DNA from: JACKCD01 sp041390905 | GTDB taxonomy: Bacteria; Chloroflexota; Anaerolineae; Promineifilales; Promineifilaceae | NCBI GenBank assembly: GCA_041390905.1 | Contig: JAWKPA010000012.1 | Coordinates: 2,604,001-2,668,000 of the forward strand | DNA length: 64,000 nt | Direction: 5' to 3' | Shown here: positions 31,887 to 40,704 of the stretch, in pieces | Position numbering within the stretch: position 1 is the stretch's first letter | Layout: every line of letters begins with the position of its first letter | Position numbers and translations under genes: made by a program | The notes under the pieces: model-generated | Seen by the model: only the letters and a program-made list of their open reading frames with translations | What the model was told of the DNA's origin: nothing | Databases searched by the model: none

Positions 31887-31913
31887 TTCTTACCTCTCCA
31901 GATTTATTGATTG

Positions 31914-32071
31914 AGGATCATCACTGCATAGTGAGCTTGACAACAGGTACAAGTAACAAGTTACAAGTGGCAGGTGGCTATTGGCAAAGGTAAGTTGTTA
32001 TTTGAAACCTGTTCCTTGTTCCGAAACAGAATGCTGCCGTTTCTGAGCCGCACGCTATTTGCAGAAGACCC
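31914..32071. mobile_element. Family C MITE-like element, copy 3 (forward)
   Basis: 158 bp, from GGATCATCACTGCATAGTGAG to CACGCTATTTGCAGAAGACC. It is the same length and order as the copy at 18783, with scattered substitutions. It sits in a 370-bp gap with no gene. An AACGGCCGTT is at about 32097. Confidence 0.8.
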
Positions 32072-32204
32072 TTGGTTAGTTGTCATTATGCCCAAAACGG
32101 CCGTTTTTGCCCATCACCAATCCCCTCGGTAAAATTCAGCCAATGAACGAACGTGTTTATTTCACCCGAAAACATTGCTGACAAGATTGCCTAGCCTCTC
32201 AGGA

Positions 32205-32247
32205 TCAAAAAATCCTGTAAATCCTGTAAATCCTGTCAAAAATTCTT
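32205..32247. repeat. Family G repeat (AATCCTGTAAATCCTG)
   Basis: Tandem ATCCTGTAA units followed by TCAAAAATTCTTCC, just before the PhzF start. Related units occur at 46926-46980 and 47107-47150. Confidence 0.6.
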
Positions 32248-32259
32248 CCTCTTAAGACC

Positions 32260-33165
32260 ATGACGATGACCTACCGTTTCTATACCTGTGACGTTTTTAC
32301 CGACAGCCGCTTTGGCGGCAACCCGCTGGCCGTTCTGCCCGATGCCAGTGGCCTGACAACTGAACAAATGCAGCTCATCGCCCGCGAATTCAACTACTCC
32401 GAAAGCACCTTCGTCTTGCCTGCACAGCACGGCCATACCCGCCAAGTCCGCATCTTCACCACCGACCAGGAAGTGCCATTTGCCGGGCATCCCAACATTG
32501 GCACCGCCTTTATTCTGGCAACCATCGGCGAACTGGGCGAGTTTGACACGACCACCGACATTACCTTTGAAGAACAGGCCGGGCTGGTGCCAATCACCAT
32601 TCGCCGCCAGCCAGACCAGCCCATTTGGTGCGAACTCAAAGCCCCCGAACCCCTTTCGCTGGGGCAAACATTCCCGGCCGATGCCCTGGCCGCCGTGCTT
32701 TCGCTCACCCCCAACGACATCATAACCCAAACCCACGCCCCACAAATTGCCTCCGTTGGCCTGCCGTTTGTGATGACGGAGCTAAAAGACCGGGCAGCAT
32801 TGGCAAAAGCCAGAATCAACCATGAAGCGTTGGCAGCTATTGACCTACAAGGGCTGCTCCCTTTCTTCCACATTTACACCCACAGCAACGACGAGTTTGA
32901 CCTGCGGACGCGGATGTTTGCCGCCGTTGCGGGCAGCACGTTTGAAGACCCGGCCACGGGCAGCGCCAACTGCGCCCTGGTGGGGATGTTGACCCATTAC
33001 CAACCGCAGGAAAACGGCCGTTTTTCCTACCGCATCGCCCAGGGTGTGGAAATGGGACGGCCCAGCGTGTTAAACGGCCGTTGCGAAAAACAAGCCCACA
33101 CCATCACCAGCGTCCACATCGCCGGCACCTCTGTGTTGGTCAGTGAAGGGTATATTCACGTTTGA
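32260..33165 (+). CDS. PhzF family isomerase/epimerase-like protein
   Basis: 301 residues. It has the PhzF hallmarks: FYTCDVFTDSRFGGNPLAVL, the catalytic Glu in FNYSESTFVL (about 49), TTDQEVPFAGHPNIGTAFIL and DPATGSANCALVGML. The family (diaminopimelate epimerase fold) shifts protons on small carboxylates; PhzF itself acts in phenazine synthesis. There are no other phenazine genes here, so the substrate is unknown. Two AACGGCCGTT copies lie in the last third. Confidence 0.88.
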   Translation: MTMTYRFYTCDVFTDSRFGGNPLAVLPDASGLTTEQMQLIAREFNYSESTFVLPAQHGHTRQVRIFTTDQEVPFAGHPNIGTAFILATIGELGEFDTTTDITFEEQAGLVPITIRRQPDQPIWCELKAPEPLSLGQTFPADALAAVLSLTPNDIITQTHAPQIASVGLPFVMTELKDRAALAKARINHEALAAIDLQGLLPFFHIYTHSNDEFDLRTRMFAAVAGSTFEDPATGSANCALVGMLTHYQPQENGRFSYRIAQGVEMGRPSVLNGRCEKQAHTITSVHIAGTSVLVSEGYIHV

Positions 33166-33224
33166 GAGATTAGGAGACTGGGAGACTCTCAATCTCTCAG
33201 TCTCCCAATCTCTCAGTCTCCCCA
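33166..33224. repeat. Family A variant before the fusion gene
   Basis: GAGAGATTAGGAGACTGGGA and TCTCAGTCTCCCAATCTCTC fill the gap and end about 8 bp before ATG 33231. Confidence 0.7.
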
Positions 33225-33230
33225 AATATT

Positions 33231-36200
33231 ATGTCCAATTTTGACCAAACCCGTCCCCGTTTCAGCGACAGCGAAGCCGCCCAAATCGCCCAAACCCACT
33301 TTAACGTCAGCGGCTCCATCCGCCAGCTTCCCAGCGAACGCGACCAAAACTTTCTGATTACCATCAGCCCCGATGAGCAGGTAGTGCTGAAGATTGCCAA
33401 TTCTCAGGAAGAAACGGCCGTTCTCGACCTGCAAAACACAGCCATGACCCATCTGGCAAGCCACCACCCCGCCGCCCATCCCTATCGCCTCTACCCCGCC
33501 AGCAACGGCCAACCCATGATTCCCATCAGCGACGGCAGCGGCAACCAATACCTCACCCGCCTCATCAACTTCATCCCCGGCATCCTCCTGGCCCACGTCA
33601 ACCCCCACACTCCTGACCTGCTCCATAGCTTTGGCAAACTGCTGGCCGCAACCGACCAGGCGTTGGCCGACTTCAGCCACCCCGCCGCCGAGCGCGACCT
33701 GCACTGGGATTTGCGCCAGGCCCCGGCCATGATTCGCGGCTACTTTGCCCACATTCCCACCGACGAACGGCAGGCGCTGGTGCAGCACTTTCTCGATTTG
33801 GCCGAGCGGGAGGTGGGATCGCGGGAAGAGGGGTTAAGAACGGCCGTTATCCACAACGACGCCAACGACCATAATGTTTTAGTCACCGCCGACCCCCACC
33901 AGCCCCGCACCGTCACCGCCCTCATAGACTTCGGCGACATGCTCCACACCTACCTCATCGCCGAACTCGCCATCGCCACCGCCTACATCATGATGGACAA
34001 AGACGACCCCCTCGCCGCCGCCGCCCACGTCGTCGCAGGCTACCACGCCGTCTACCCCCTCCACGAAGCCGAAATCGCCGCCCTTTTCCCGCTCATCGCC
34101 CTGCGCCTGTGCAGCAGCGTCGCCCACTCCTCCTACCGCGCCGCCGTCGAACCCGATGACGCTTACCAAACCATCCACCAGCAAAAAGGGTGGGATTTGC
34201 TCGAAAAACTAGCCGCCATCCCCCCCAGCCTCGCCCACTACCGCCTCCGCCACGCCTGCAGCCTCCCCCCCTGCCCCCAAACCGCCGAAATCACCGCCTG
34301 GCTCCAGGCCAACCCCGGCAGCATCAGCCCCGTCGTGGAGCTCGACCTCGCCACCGCCCCCAAACTCATCCTCGATCTCTCCGTCGGCAGCCCCCTCCTC
34401 GGCAACCTCAACGCGCCCATGACAACCGCCGCCTTCACCAAAAAGCTGTTCGCCCACATGCGCGATGCCGGAGCCGATGTCGGAATCGGCCGTTACAACG
34501 AAGCCCGCAAAATCTACAGCACCACCATGTTCCTCGACCCCCAGGCGGGCAGTGGCGACCCCGAACTGGCCGAATGGCGCACCATCCACATCGGCCTCGA
34601 CCTCTTCCTCTACGCTGGCGAACCCATCTACGCTCCCCTTGACGGCGTTGTCCACAGCTTCCGCGACAACACTGCCCACCTCGACTACGGCCCCACCATC
34701 ATCCTCGAACACAAAACCGACAACGGCACCCCCTTCTACACCCTCTACGGCCACCTCAGCGCCAACTCCCTCGACAACCTACGCGTGGGAATGCACATTG
34801 AGCAAGGGCAGCAAATCGCCTGGATTGGCGACTACCCCATCAACGGCGACTGGCCCCCTCATCTCCACTTCCAAATCATCACCGACCTGCTTGGCCGTGA
34901 TGGGGAGTTTCCTGGTGTTGCTCTCGCCAGCCAGCGCGACGTCTGGCTCAGCCTCTGCCCCGACCCCAACCTCATTTTGGGCATCCCGGCCGCCAGCTTC
35001 CCCGCCCCACCCCCCAGCCACGCCGAACTCATTGCCCAGCGGCAGCAGCGGCTGGGCAAAATGCTCTCCGTCTCCTACAGTAAACCACTTAAAATTGTGC
35101 GCGGCATCCGCCAATATTTGTACGACGAAAACGGCCGTTCTTATCTCGATGTCGTCAACAACGTCGCCCACGTCGGCCACTGCCACCCCCACGTCACCCA
35201 GGCGCTCACCAACCAGGCCAACGTCCTCAACACCAATACCCGCTACCTTCACGACCACATTATTGAATATGCGAAACGCCTCGCTGCCAAATTCCCCGAC
35301 CCTCTCAGCGTCTGCTTCTTCGTCTGCTCCGGCAGCGAAGCCAACGAACTCGCCCAGCGCCTGGCCCGCGCCGCCACCGGGCAGCGCGACATGGTGGTGG
35401 TGGATGTGGCCTACCACGGCAACACCCAGGCCAACATCGAGATCAGCCCCTACAAATTCAACGCCCCCGGCGGCCAGGGCAAGCCGCCCCACACCCACAT
35501 CGCTCCCATGCCCGACCCGTATCGCGGGGTGTACAAAGGGTACGGCCGCGACGCAGGCCGCGCCTATGCCCAGCACATCCAGCCCCTCATTGACGAGGTG
35601 CAGGCGGCCGGGCGCGGCATCGCTGGCTTCATCGCCGAATCGGTGCTGGGGTGCGGCGGCCAAATTGTGCTGCCCGATGGCTATCTGGAAGAAGCATACC
35701 GGCTGGTCCGGCAGGCGGGCGGCGTCTGCATTGCCGACGAGGTGCAGGTCGGTTTTGGGCGCGTTGGCTCCCACTTCTGGGGGTTTGAAACGCAGGGGGT
35801 CATCCCCGACATTGTGACAATGGGCAAGCCAATTGGCAACGGCCACCCGCTGGGGGCGGTCATCACGACCCCGGAAATTGCCGAGGCGTTTAACAACGGC
35901 ATGGAATATTTCAACACCTTTGGCGGCAACCCCGTCTCCTGCGCCGTGGGGCTGGCGGTGCTGGACGTGATTGAGCAGGAGGATTTGCAGGGCAACGCCC
36001 TGCGCGTGGGCAAGCGGCTGCTGGACGGGCTAACGGGACTGATGGCAAAGCACCCGATCATTGGCGACGTGCGTGGGTTGGGGCTGTTTGTGGGGGTGGA
36101 GCTGGTGCGCGACCGCGCCACGCTGGAGCCGGCGGCAGCGGAAGCCAGCTACATCATTGACCGCATGAAGGAACACGGCATCCTCCTCTCCACCGACGGC

Positions 36201-36323
36201 CCCTACCACAATGTCCTCAAGCTCAAGCCCCCCATCGTTTTTAACGAAACAAATGCAGATGTTCTTGTTCATACGCTGGACAAGGTGCTGGCGGAGGATT
36301 TTGTTCGCAATCTGCAAATTTAA
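33231..36323 (+). CDS. Triple fusion: phosphotransferase, M23 peptidase-like and class III aminotransferase
   Basis: 1030 residues. (1) APH-like kinase, about 10-330, with VIHNDANDHNVLV (His208, Asp210). (2) LytM/M23 beta domain, about 430-565, with intact zinc ligands HIGLD (His453, Asp457) and HLHFQ, in the usual GEPIYAPLDGVV surroundings. (3) Class III aminotransferase, about 595-1030, with CSGSEANELAQRLARAATG, ADEVQVGFGRVG and the PLP Lys in TMGKPIGNGHP (Lys866). The aminotransferase resembles ethanolamine-phosphate phospho-lyases (AGXT2L1). A kinase phosphorylating an amino alcohol that the lyase then cleaves is a sensible model, and the M23 part would bind or cut peptide. It contains only two AACGGCCGTT copies in its N-terminal third and one at about 35130. 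Confidence 0.88.
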   Translation: MSNFDQTRPRFSDSEAAQIAQTHFNVSGSIRQLPSERDQNFLITISPDEQVVLKIANSQEETAVLDLQNTAMTHLASHHPAAHPYRLYPASNGQPMIPISDGSGNQYLTRLINFIPGILLAHVNPHTPDLLHSFGKLLAATDQALADFSHPAAERDLHWDLRQAPAMIRGYFAHIPTDERQALVQHFLDLAEREVGSREEGLRTAVIHNDANDHNVLVTADPHQPRTVTALIDFGDMLHTYLIAELAIATAYIMMDKDDPLAAAAHVVAGYHAVYPLHEAEIAALFPLIALRLCSSVAHSSYRAAVEPDDAYQTIHQQKGWDLLEKLAAIPPSLAHYRLRHACSLPPCPQTAEITAWLQANPGSISPVVELDLATAPKLILDLSVGSPLLGNLNAPMTTAAFTKKLFAHMRDAGADVGIGRYNEARKIYSTTMFLDPQAGSGDPELAEWRTIHIGLDLFLYAGEPIYAPLDGVVHSFRDNTAHLDYGPTIILEHKTDNGTPFYTLYGHLSANSLDNLRVGMHIEQGQQIAWIGDYPINGDWPPHLHFQIITDLLGRDGEFPGVALASQRDVWLSLCPDPNLILGIPAASFPAPPPSHAELIAQRQQRLGKMLSVSYSKPLKIVRGIRQYLYDENGRSYLDVVNNVAHVGHCHPHVTQALTNQANVLNTNTRYLHDHIIEYAKRLAAKFPDPLSVCFFVCSGSEANELAQRLARAATGQRDMVVVDVAYHGNTQANIEISPYKFNAPGGQGKPPHTHIAPMPDPYRGVYKGYGRDAGRAYAQHIQPLIDEVQAAGRGIAGFIAESVLGCGGQIVLPDGYLEEAYRLVRQAGGVCIADEVQVGFGRVGSHFWGFETQGVIPDIVTMGKPIGNGHPLGAVITTPEIAEAFNNGMEYFNTFGGNPVSCAVGLAVLDVIEQEDLQGNALRVGKRLLDGLTGLMAKHPIIGDVRGLGLFVGVELVRDRATLEPAAAEASYIIDRMKEHGILLSTDGPYHNVLKLKPPIVFNETNADVLVHTLDKVLAEDFVRNLQI

Positions 36324-36355
36324 TTGTAAGTTAAGTAAACTGTCGTGAATCATTT

Positions 36356-38659
36356 ATGCAATCAACTGATATAGAAAAACCATACAAAATTAGACTCAAT
36401 ATACGCCCCATAAAAATCGCGTACTTCGTCAAGGAAAATGATCCGGATTCTCTGGCAAGAATCTTTCAACTATCATGCACACAATGGGGAGGATTACGAC
36501 ACCTCATCATCCCAGTCCTGTTACCTTTTTCAATTTGGCCTCTTTATGCTGATTTACTCAAATGTTATGAACCTGATACTTTCGTCAATTACTTATTAGA
36601 TGAACAAACAAATGCTCATGATATAAATCAGCAATTGAAAGATTATTTAGAAAAGCTTTTCCCTTACAAAACGATAAAATTTAAAAACGGGTCTCATTTT
36701 GAAAAAGTTGATCCTTCAACTCACGCCTTGCGAGCAATTTCACAATATCTAGCAAGAAATGAACAAATGCTAGAAAAACCAGTTATCAGATCTGAAAGCC
36801 AGCACTTAATAAATTTAGCTCTTTTCGGCAAAATTCACCCTGACCAGATAAATGATTATCACGATCAATTCCCAATAATTGAACATCAAATAGATTATGG
36901 CTCGCCAGCCTTTTGGTCTCACCAAATGCGAATTGACACTTTTGCATCTCCTATCAATCTTACCGATCATAGTATTCGCCCATATAGAATTGTAGGCAGG
37001 CAAGGGTTTTGGGCTGAAGCTTTTGACCACTTTGATATAGTCATTGGTCAATCAGTATTAGATTTATGCCTATATTGGAATTTGCGGTTTTTGAGAGAAA
37101 CCTCTTCTTTGATAGAAGAATCCCATCTTCGTCGCACAATCTCTCTCCCGATCAATTTACTGGAAAACATCCAAAGTACAACAACTCTCTTCCAACTCAT
37201 TAAAGACAAGCTATTTGTGCCAGGTCGAAAAGCAAATTTGGATGTTCGGTTTTACGTCGCAAGCAAAGATTTGCGCGAAAAGAGTCAAAAACTTTTATCT
37301 CAAATTCCTATGCTTCAAGAATTTAGGGAAGAAAAGATACAGGGCAATACCCTTTACTTTGGAAAACAACCAAAGCTAGCAGACCAAGCTGTACCGGACA
37401 GAAAACTTTCCTATGCATTCACGCAGGTTAATAACATACCAAGCGCATATTACGAAGGTATTCCTGGCAATACTTCCCAAATCGAATTGTTCCACATAGG
37501 AACAAACGAATTCAGATTTGAACCACCCCGTGATTTTTTTCCTACCTTCGGTGAAGCTGTTGTTATAGACTTTGAATGTGACGTGTGGAAGAACTATCCG
37601 AAAAATCCACAAGTTGCAAATAGAATCAAGGAAGATTCGTATTTTTCAAAATATGGGGTTAGCCAGATCACCAGTATTTCCAGCCTTCCTCATTTTCAAA
37701 GTTTCTATTTACCTACCACAAGAGAGGCTTTGTCCCTTTATTTTGAAAGCAAGGGATTTGAAATTCGGTCTTCACGAGTGGAACAGTACTCCAATGCCAC
37801 ATTATCGCTCATTGGCGGGTTGCAAAACCTACGTGTAGTAGCAAACAAACCTGCTCATGCCTTACTTGATAAGCTATCTCTAAAAAGCACTAAAAAGGTT
37901 GCTCAACGAATTGCAAATCTGTTGAAGGGTGAGAATTCTCAGATTGAAGCTATCAGTGATGCACTCGCCGATCTGAATCTACCTCCAGAATTAAAAGGCA
38001 TTCCGCGAACCTTTGAACAAATGAAGAGCATTTCAGGTCTAACATCTGAACAACTTCTCGAACTTGTAGAAGCTTTAAGTGAAAAAAGAATCTTGCAGAG
38101 GGGTTATTATTTCCCATGTCCAAATTGTGGGGTCTCTTTCTGGTATCCTCTACAGGACATTTCTGAATTTTTAAGTTGTCGAGGCTGTTTTCATAACTTT
38201 TTGTTGCCAATCCGAGAATCGGCCAACTCGATAAGAGAAATGCAACCCAGTTATAGACTAAACACACTTCTTGATCGTGCTTTTGATCAAGATATTATTG
38301 TCAGCCTTTTGGCCGTTCATTATTTAACAAATAATGAGCAAATAGCCACATCTTCATTTGGTCTAAAAATCTTCACTAAAGATGGCAAAGAACTAACCGA
38401 TTTCGATTTTCTCGTTATGTCGAACCAACAAATCTATGGTGGGGAATGCAAAACTGGTAGCAAATTAGAGCCAAAAGATTTTCAAACGGCAAAACTTGCT
38501 GCCAAGTTGGGGCTAGAAAAATTCTATTTTTGCAGCCTCACACAATTCGATGAGGCAACACTTAACGAGATTCAACTTTTACAAGAAACGTTACAATCTG
38601 AAACATATCAAACTCAAATAGAAGTATTATCTGAGCAACACTTGTTTATAACAAACTAA
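36356..38659 (+). CDS. AT-rich island gene: zinc ribbon plus PD-(D/E)xK nuclease-like protein
   Basis: 767 residues, no overall family recognised. Roughly 35-40% GC by sampling, against about 60% or more in the flanks; no AACGGCCGTT. The N-terminal part (1-130) has SLARIFQLSCTQWGGLRHLI and YADLLKCYEPDTFVNYLLDE, an alpha/beta look without catalytic motif. The middle (about 130-560) is unassigned. A zinc ribbon has Cys588, Cys591, Cys608 and Cys611 (CPNC...CRGC). The C-terminal domain has GLKIFTKDGKELTDFDFLVM then YGGECKTGSK, giving Asp682/684, Glu697 and Lys699 in the E-x-K pattern of restriction-type nucleases. Likely horizontally acquired. A defence role is inferred from composition, isolation and nuclease fold only. 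Confidence 0.75.
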   Translation: MQSTDIEKPYKIRLNIRPIKIAYFVKENDPDSLARIFQLSCTQWGGLRHLIIPVLLPFSIWPLYADLLKCYEPDTFVNYLLDEQTNAHDINQQLKDYLEKLFPYKTIKFKNGSHFEKVDPSTHALRAISQYLARNEQMLEKPVIRSESQHLINLALFGKIHPDQINDYHDQFPIIEHQIDYGSPAFWSHQMRIDTFASPINLTDHSIRPYRIVGRQGFWAEAFDHFDIVIGQSVLDLCLYWNLRFLRETSSLIEESHLRRTISLPINLLENIQSTTTLFQLIKDKLFVPGRKANLDVRFYVASKDLREKSQKLLSQIPMLQEFREEKIQGNTLYFGKQPKLADQAVPDRKLSYAFTQVNNIPSAYYEGIPGNTSQIELFHIGTNEFRFEPPRDFFPTFGEAVVIDFECDVWKNYPKNPQVANRIKEDSYFSKYGVSQITSISSLPHFQSFYLPTTREALSLYFESKGFEIRSSRVEQYSNATLSLIGGLQNLRVVANKPAHALLDKLSLKSTKKVAQRIANLLKGENSQIEAISDALADLNLPPELKGIPRTFEQMKSISGLTSEQLLELVEALSEKRILQRGYYFPCPNCGVSFWYPLQDISEFLSCRGCFHNFLLPIRESANSIREMQPSYRLNTLLDRAFDQDIIVSLLAVHYLTNNEQIATSSFGLKIFTKDGKELTDFDFLVMSNQQIYGGECKTGSKLEPKDFQTAKLAAKLGLEKFYFCSLTQFDEATLNEIQLLQETLQSETYQTQIEVLSEQHLFITN

Positions 38660-38782
38660 TTCTTCATAACAGAACATCTCCATGCGTGACAACATCATTC
38701 GCCCTACCACCATACCTACGTCGACAACATTATCACCGTCCAGGCTACCTCCTGGCAAGCTGCGGTCACTTGGCTAAAATGG

Positions 38783-38788
38783 TATACT
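38783..38788 (+). promoter_or_regulatory. Putative extended -10 promoter (TGGTATACT)
   Basis: TATACT preceded by TGG, 65 bp before the DUF2442 start. No good -35 is seen, but an extended -10 can compensate. Moderate call. Confidence 0.4.
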
Positions 38789-38852
38789 TTGAAAACGTTT
38801 GGCAGAAGATATGAGCGTAAACCGAATTGACGGGTTGCAGTAGGAGCAAACT

Positions 38853-39194
38853 ATGGACGAAGATATTGTTACAGGAGCCTATGAGCTACACGATGTCATT
38901 GCGTTTGAAATGATTGCATCATACACGCTTTATCTGAAGTTTGATGATGGCAAAGAGCAGGTTGTCAATTTTGAACCCATTCTGATTGGCCCCTTATTTG
39001 GGGAACTGCGAGACCTAACCCTTTTCAACCAAGTCATTCTTGATGAGTTTGGAACGCTAGAATGGCCGAACGGGGCTGATATTGATCCCATGGTTCTCTA
39101 CAATTGGCCTGACCATGTAAACCGCATTGTGGCACGCCGCCAGGCACTGTTTGAGGCACCAGTACAGGCAACAATGAATGAATCAATACGATGA
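38853..39194 (+). CDS. DUF2442 protein
   Basis: 113 residues with the DUF2442 pattern twice as long as the copy at 27373: YTLYLKFDDGKEQVVNFEPI, LFGELRDLTLFNQVILDEF, TLEWPNGADIDPMVLYNW. A TAGGAGC ribosome-binding site precedes ATG 38853. It overlaps the next gene by 4 bp (ATGA), so the two are coupled. It stands directly after the AT-rich island but has host-like composition. Confidence 0.82.
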   Translation: MDEDIVTGAYELHDVIAFEMIASYTLYLKFDDGKEQVVNFEPILIGPLFGELRDLTLFNQVILDEFGTLEWPNGADIDPMVLYNWPDHVNRIVARRQALFEAPVQATMNESIR

Positions 39195-39466
39195 CCATGA
39201 TAGGCAGAGGTCTTTGGGAAAGCACTTTCAGAACGCTTGGTTTTTCGGAAGAGATACCGCTTTTGTCCATGCACCTGGATGAAATTGAAGAGGAAATGGA
39301 AAACGTATTGGATTTACTAGCCGTGCTGCGTTCCGATACACAGCGGGCAGATACGGAACATGCTCAGGAAACGGCCGTTTCCCTCACCATCACCCTTGAA
39401 CATCTCCTGCACCACATGCAAACATTCCTGCCGCCCCTGCAAAAACAGCTTGACATTGAAGCATGA
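39191..39466 (+). CDS. Small acidic helical protein, partner of DUF2442
   Basis: 91 residues, mostly helical (SMHLDEIEEEMENVLDLLAV), with a His-rich segment LEHLLHHMQTFLPPL. Starts at the ATGA overlap with the DUF2442 gene. No family recognised. An AACGGCCGTT encodes ETAVS in the middle. The pair might be a toxin-antitoxin-like unit, inferred from size and coupling. Confidence 0.6.
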   Translation: MTMIGRGLWESTFRTLGFSEEIPLLSMHLDEIEEEMENVLDLLAVLRSDTQRADTEHAQETAVSLTITLEHLLHHMQTFLPPLQKQLDIEA

Positions 39467-39601
39467 CTTTAGAGATTTAGCTCGTATGAGCCTTCCGATA
39501 ATCTTTTCGGGTTTGGCATAGTCGAGAATTCCAATCCTCGGCTACAAGCTTCTGTTGAGATTTCAGAGCTAACCCAATGTCAACAAAACCAGGCTAATGG
39601 C
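39467..39601. other. Gap with a degenerate family F piece
   Basis: No gene seen. TCGAGAATTCCAATCCTCGGCTAC resembles the GAGGATTGGAATCCTCGG palindrome found at 42972 and 47051. Confidence 0.4.
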
Positions 39602-40579
39602 CTAGGAAACGGCCGTTATTTGCTGCACAAACGTTGCCGCGTCGGTGTTGGTGCCACAGACAATAACCCCTACGCGCTTGCCCAACAGCCGCTGCCGCAG
39701 TGGCCCCACCAGAGCCGCCGTTGCCGCCGCCGCCGCTGGTTCCAGCGCCAGCTTCATCCCTTTAAACAGCAGCAACATCGCCCGCCGCAGCGCATCATCA
39801 TCCACCAGGACAATCTCATCTATATATTTTTGGCACAGCCCAAAGCTGTAGGGCATGGCATAGGGTGCGCCCAGGCTGTCGGCAATGGTGCGAACGGCAT
39901 CAATGGGTTCAGGCTTGCCGCTGGCAAAACTGCGCGTCATCGAGTCGGCTCCTGTTGGCTCCACGCCATAGACAGCACAGTTGGGTTGCAGCAATTTAAC
40001 GGCCGTTGCCACCCCCGCCGCCAACCCCCCCCCGCCAATGGGCACAATCACCGCATCTAAATCGGGTACTGCTTCGCACAGTTCCAGCCCCACCGTGGCC
40101 GTCCCCAAAATAGTCGGCTTTCCTTCAAACGGGTGGATAAAGGTACGTCCCTCGGCCGCTTCAATTTCATGCACACGCGCAAACGCCTCGTGGACATTGT
40201 TCATCAGCTCGATTTCCGCGCCATACTTGCGGCAAATCTCCACCCGCACCGGATTAGCCGATTTAAACATGACAACCTTGGCCGTGGTACCCAAAATGTT
40301 GGCAGCATAAGCAACGGCAATGGCATGGTTTCCGGCACTAACAGCCGTTACGCCCCGCGCCAGCTTCTCAGGGCTTAGTGCCAACATCCCCCGCACTGCC
40401 CCCCGCGCTTTAAACGTTCCCGTTTGCTGAAACAGCTCCAGCTTCAAAAAAACGTCGGTCTCCTGTCCCAAGACAGCCTCAATATCCAGCCCACGCCACT
40501 GCCACACCGGCGTTGACACCACATACGGGTCAACCAATGCCCGTGTTTCCCGAATTTCGGCAATTGTTGGTTCGTCCAT
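39602..40579 (-). CDS. Threonine/serine dehydratase-like PLP enzyme
   Basis: 325 residues of the fold-type II PLP family. The Schiff-base Lys is in LELFQQTGTFKARGAVRGML (about 57), and the Gly-rich phosphate loop is in VIVPIGGGGLAAGV (about 186). AVSAGNHAIAVAYAA and a final VIVCGTNTDA also match the biosynthetic/catabolic threonine dehydratase-like group, which lacks the regulatory ACT domain. It would deaminate Thr/Ser or act on a related hydroxy- or beta-substituted amino acid (ectoine-type or serine racemase-like enzymes are close). Monocistronic. Confidence 0.88.
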   Translation of the reverse strand: MDEPTIAEIRETRALVDPYVVSTPVWQWRGLDIEAVLGQETDVFLKLELFQQTGTFKARGAVRGMLALSPEKLARGVTAVSAGNHAIAVAYAANILGTTAKVVMFKSANPVRVEICRKYGAEIELMNNVHEAFARVHEIEAAEGRTFIHPFEGKPTILGTATVGLELCEAVPDLDAVIVPIGGGGLAAGVATAVKLLQPNCAVYGVEPTGADSMTRSFASGKPEPIDAVRTIADSLGAPYAMPYSFGLCQKYIDEIVLVDDDALRRAMLLLFKGMKLALEPAAAAATAALVGPLRQRLLGKRVGVIVCGTNTDAATFVQQITAVS

Positions 40580-40704
40580 GTTTTCGCATCCACCTTATCT
40601 GTTTTTGCAATTTTGACGCGATTCCTGATGACAGGCAAATTTGACAGAAACAGCAAGCTCGTTAGAATCAGCCCCGATTGATCGTGTGATCAATACGTTA
40701 ACAG

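Noticed and set aside
34465..35846. Long open frames inside the triple-fusion gene (450 codons on +, 355 on -)
   Set aside because: Thr/Ser/Pro-rich and Gly/Val-rich shadows of a gene with well-conserved motifs in frame 33231.
38684..38830. Open + strand stretch HHTYVDNIITVQATSWQAAV after the island gene
   Set aside because: Could be a remnant, but lacks a start codon and is too short to assign; left unannotated.
39467..39601. tRNA-like stretch with TTCGAGAATTCCAATCCTCGG
   Set aside because: No acceptor, anticodon or D arm can be drawn; it is a degraded family F palindrome. No tRNA found in the window.
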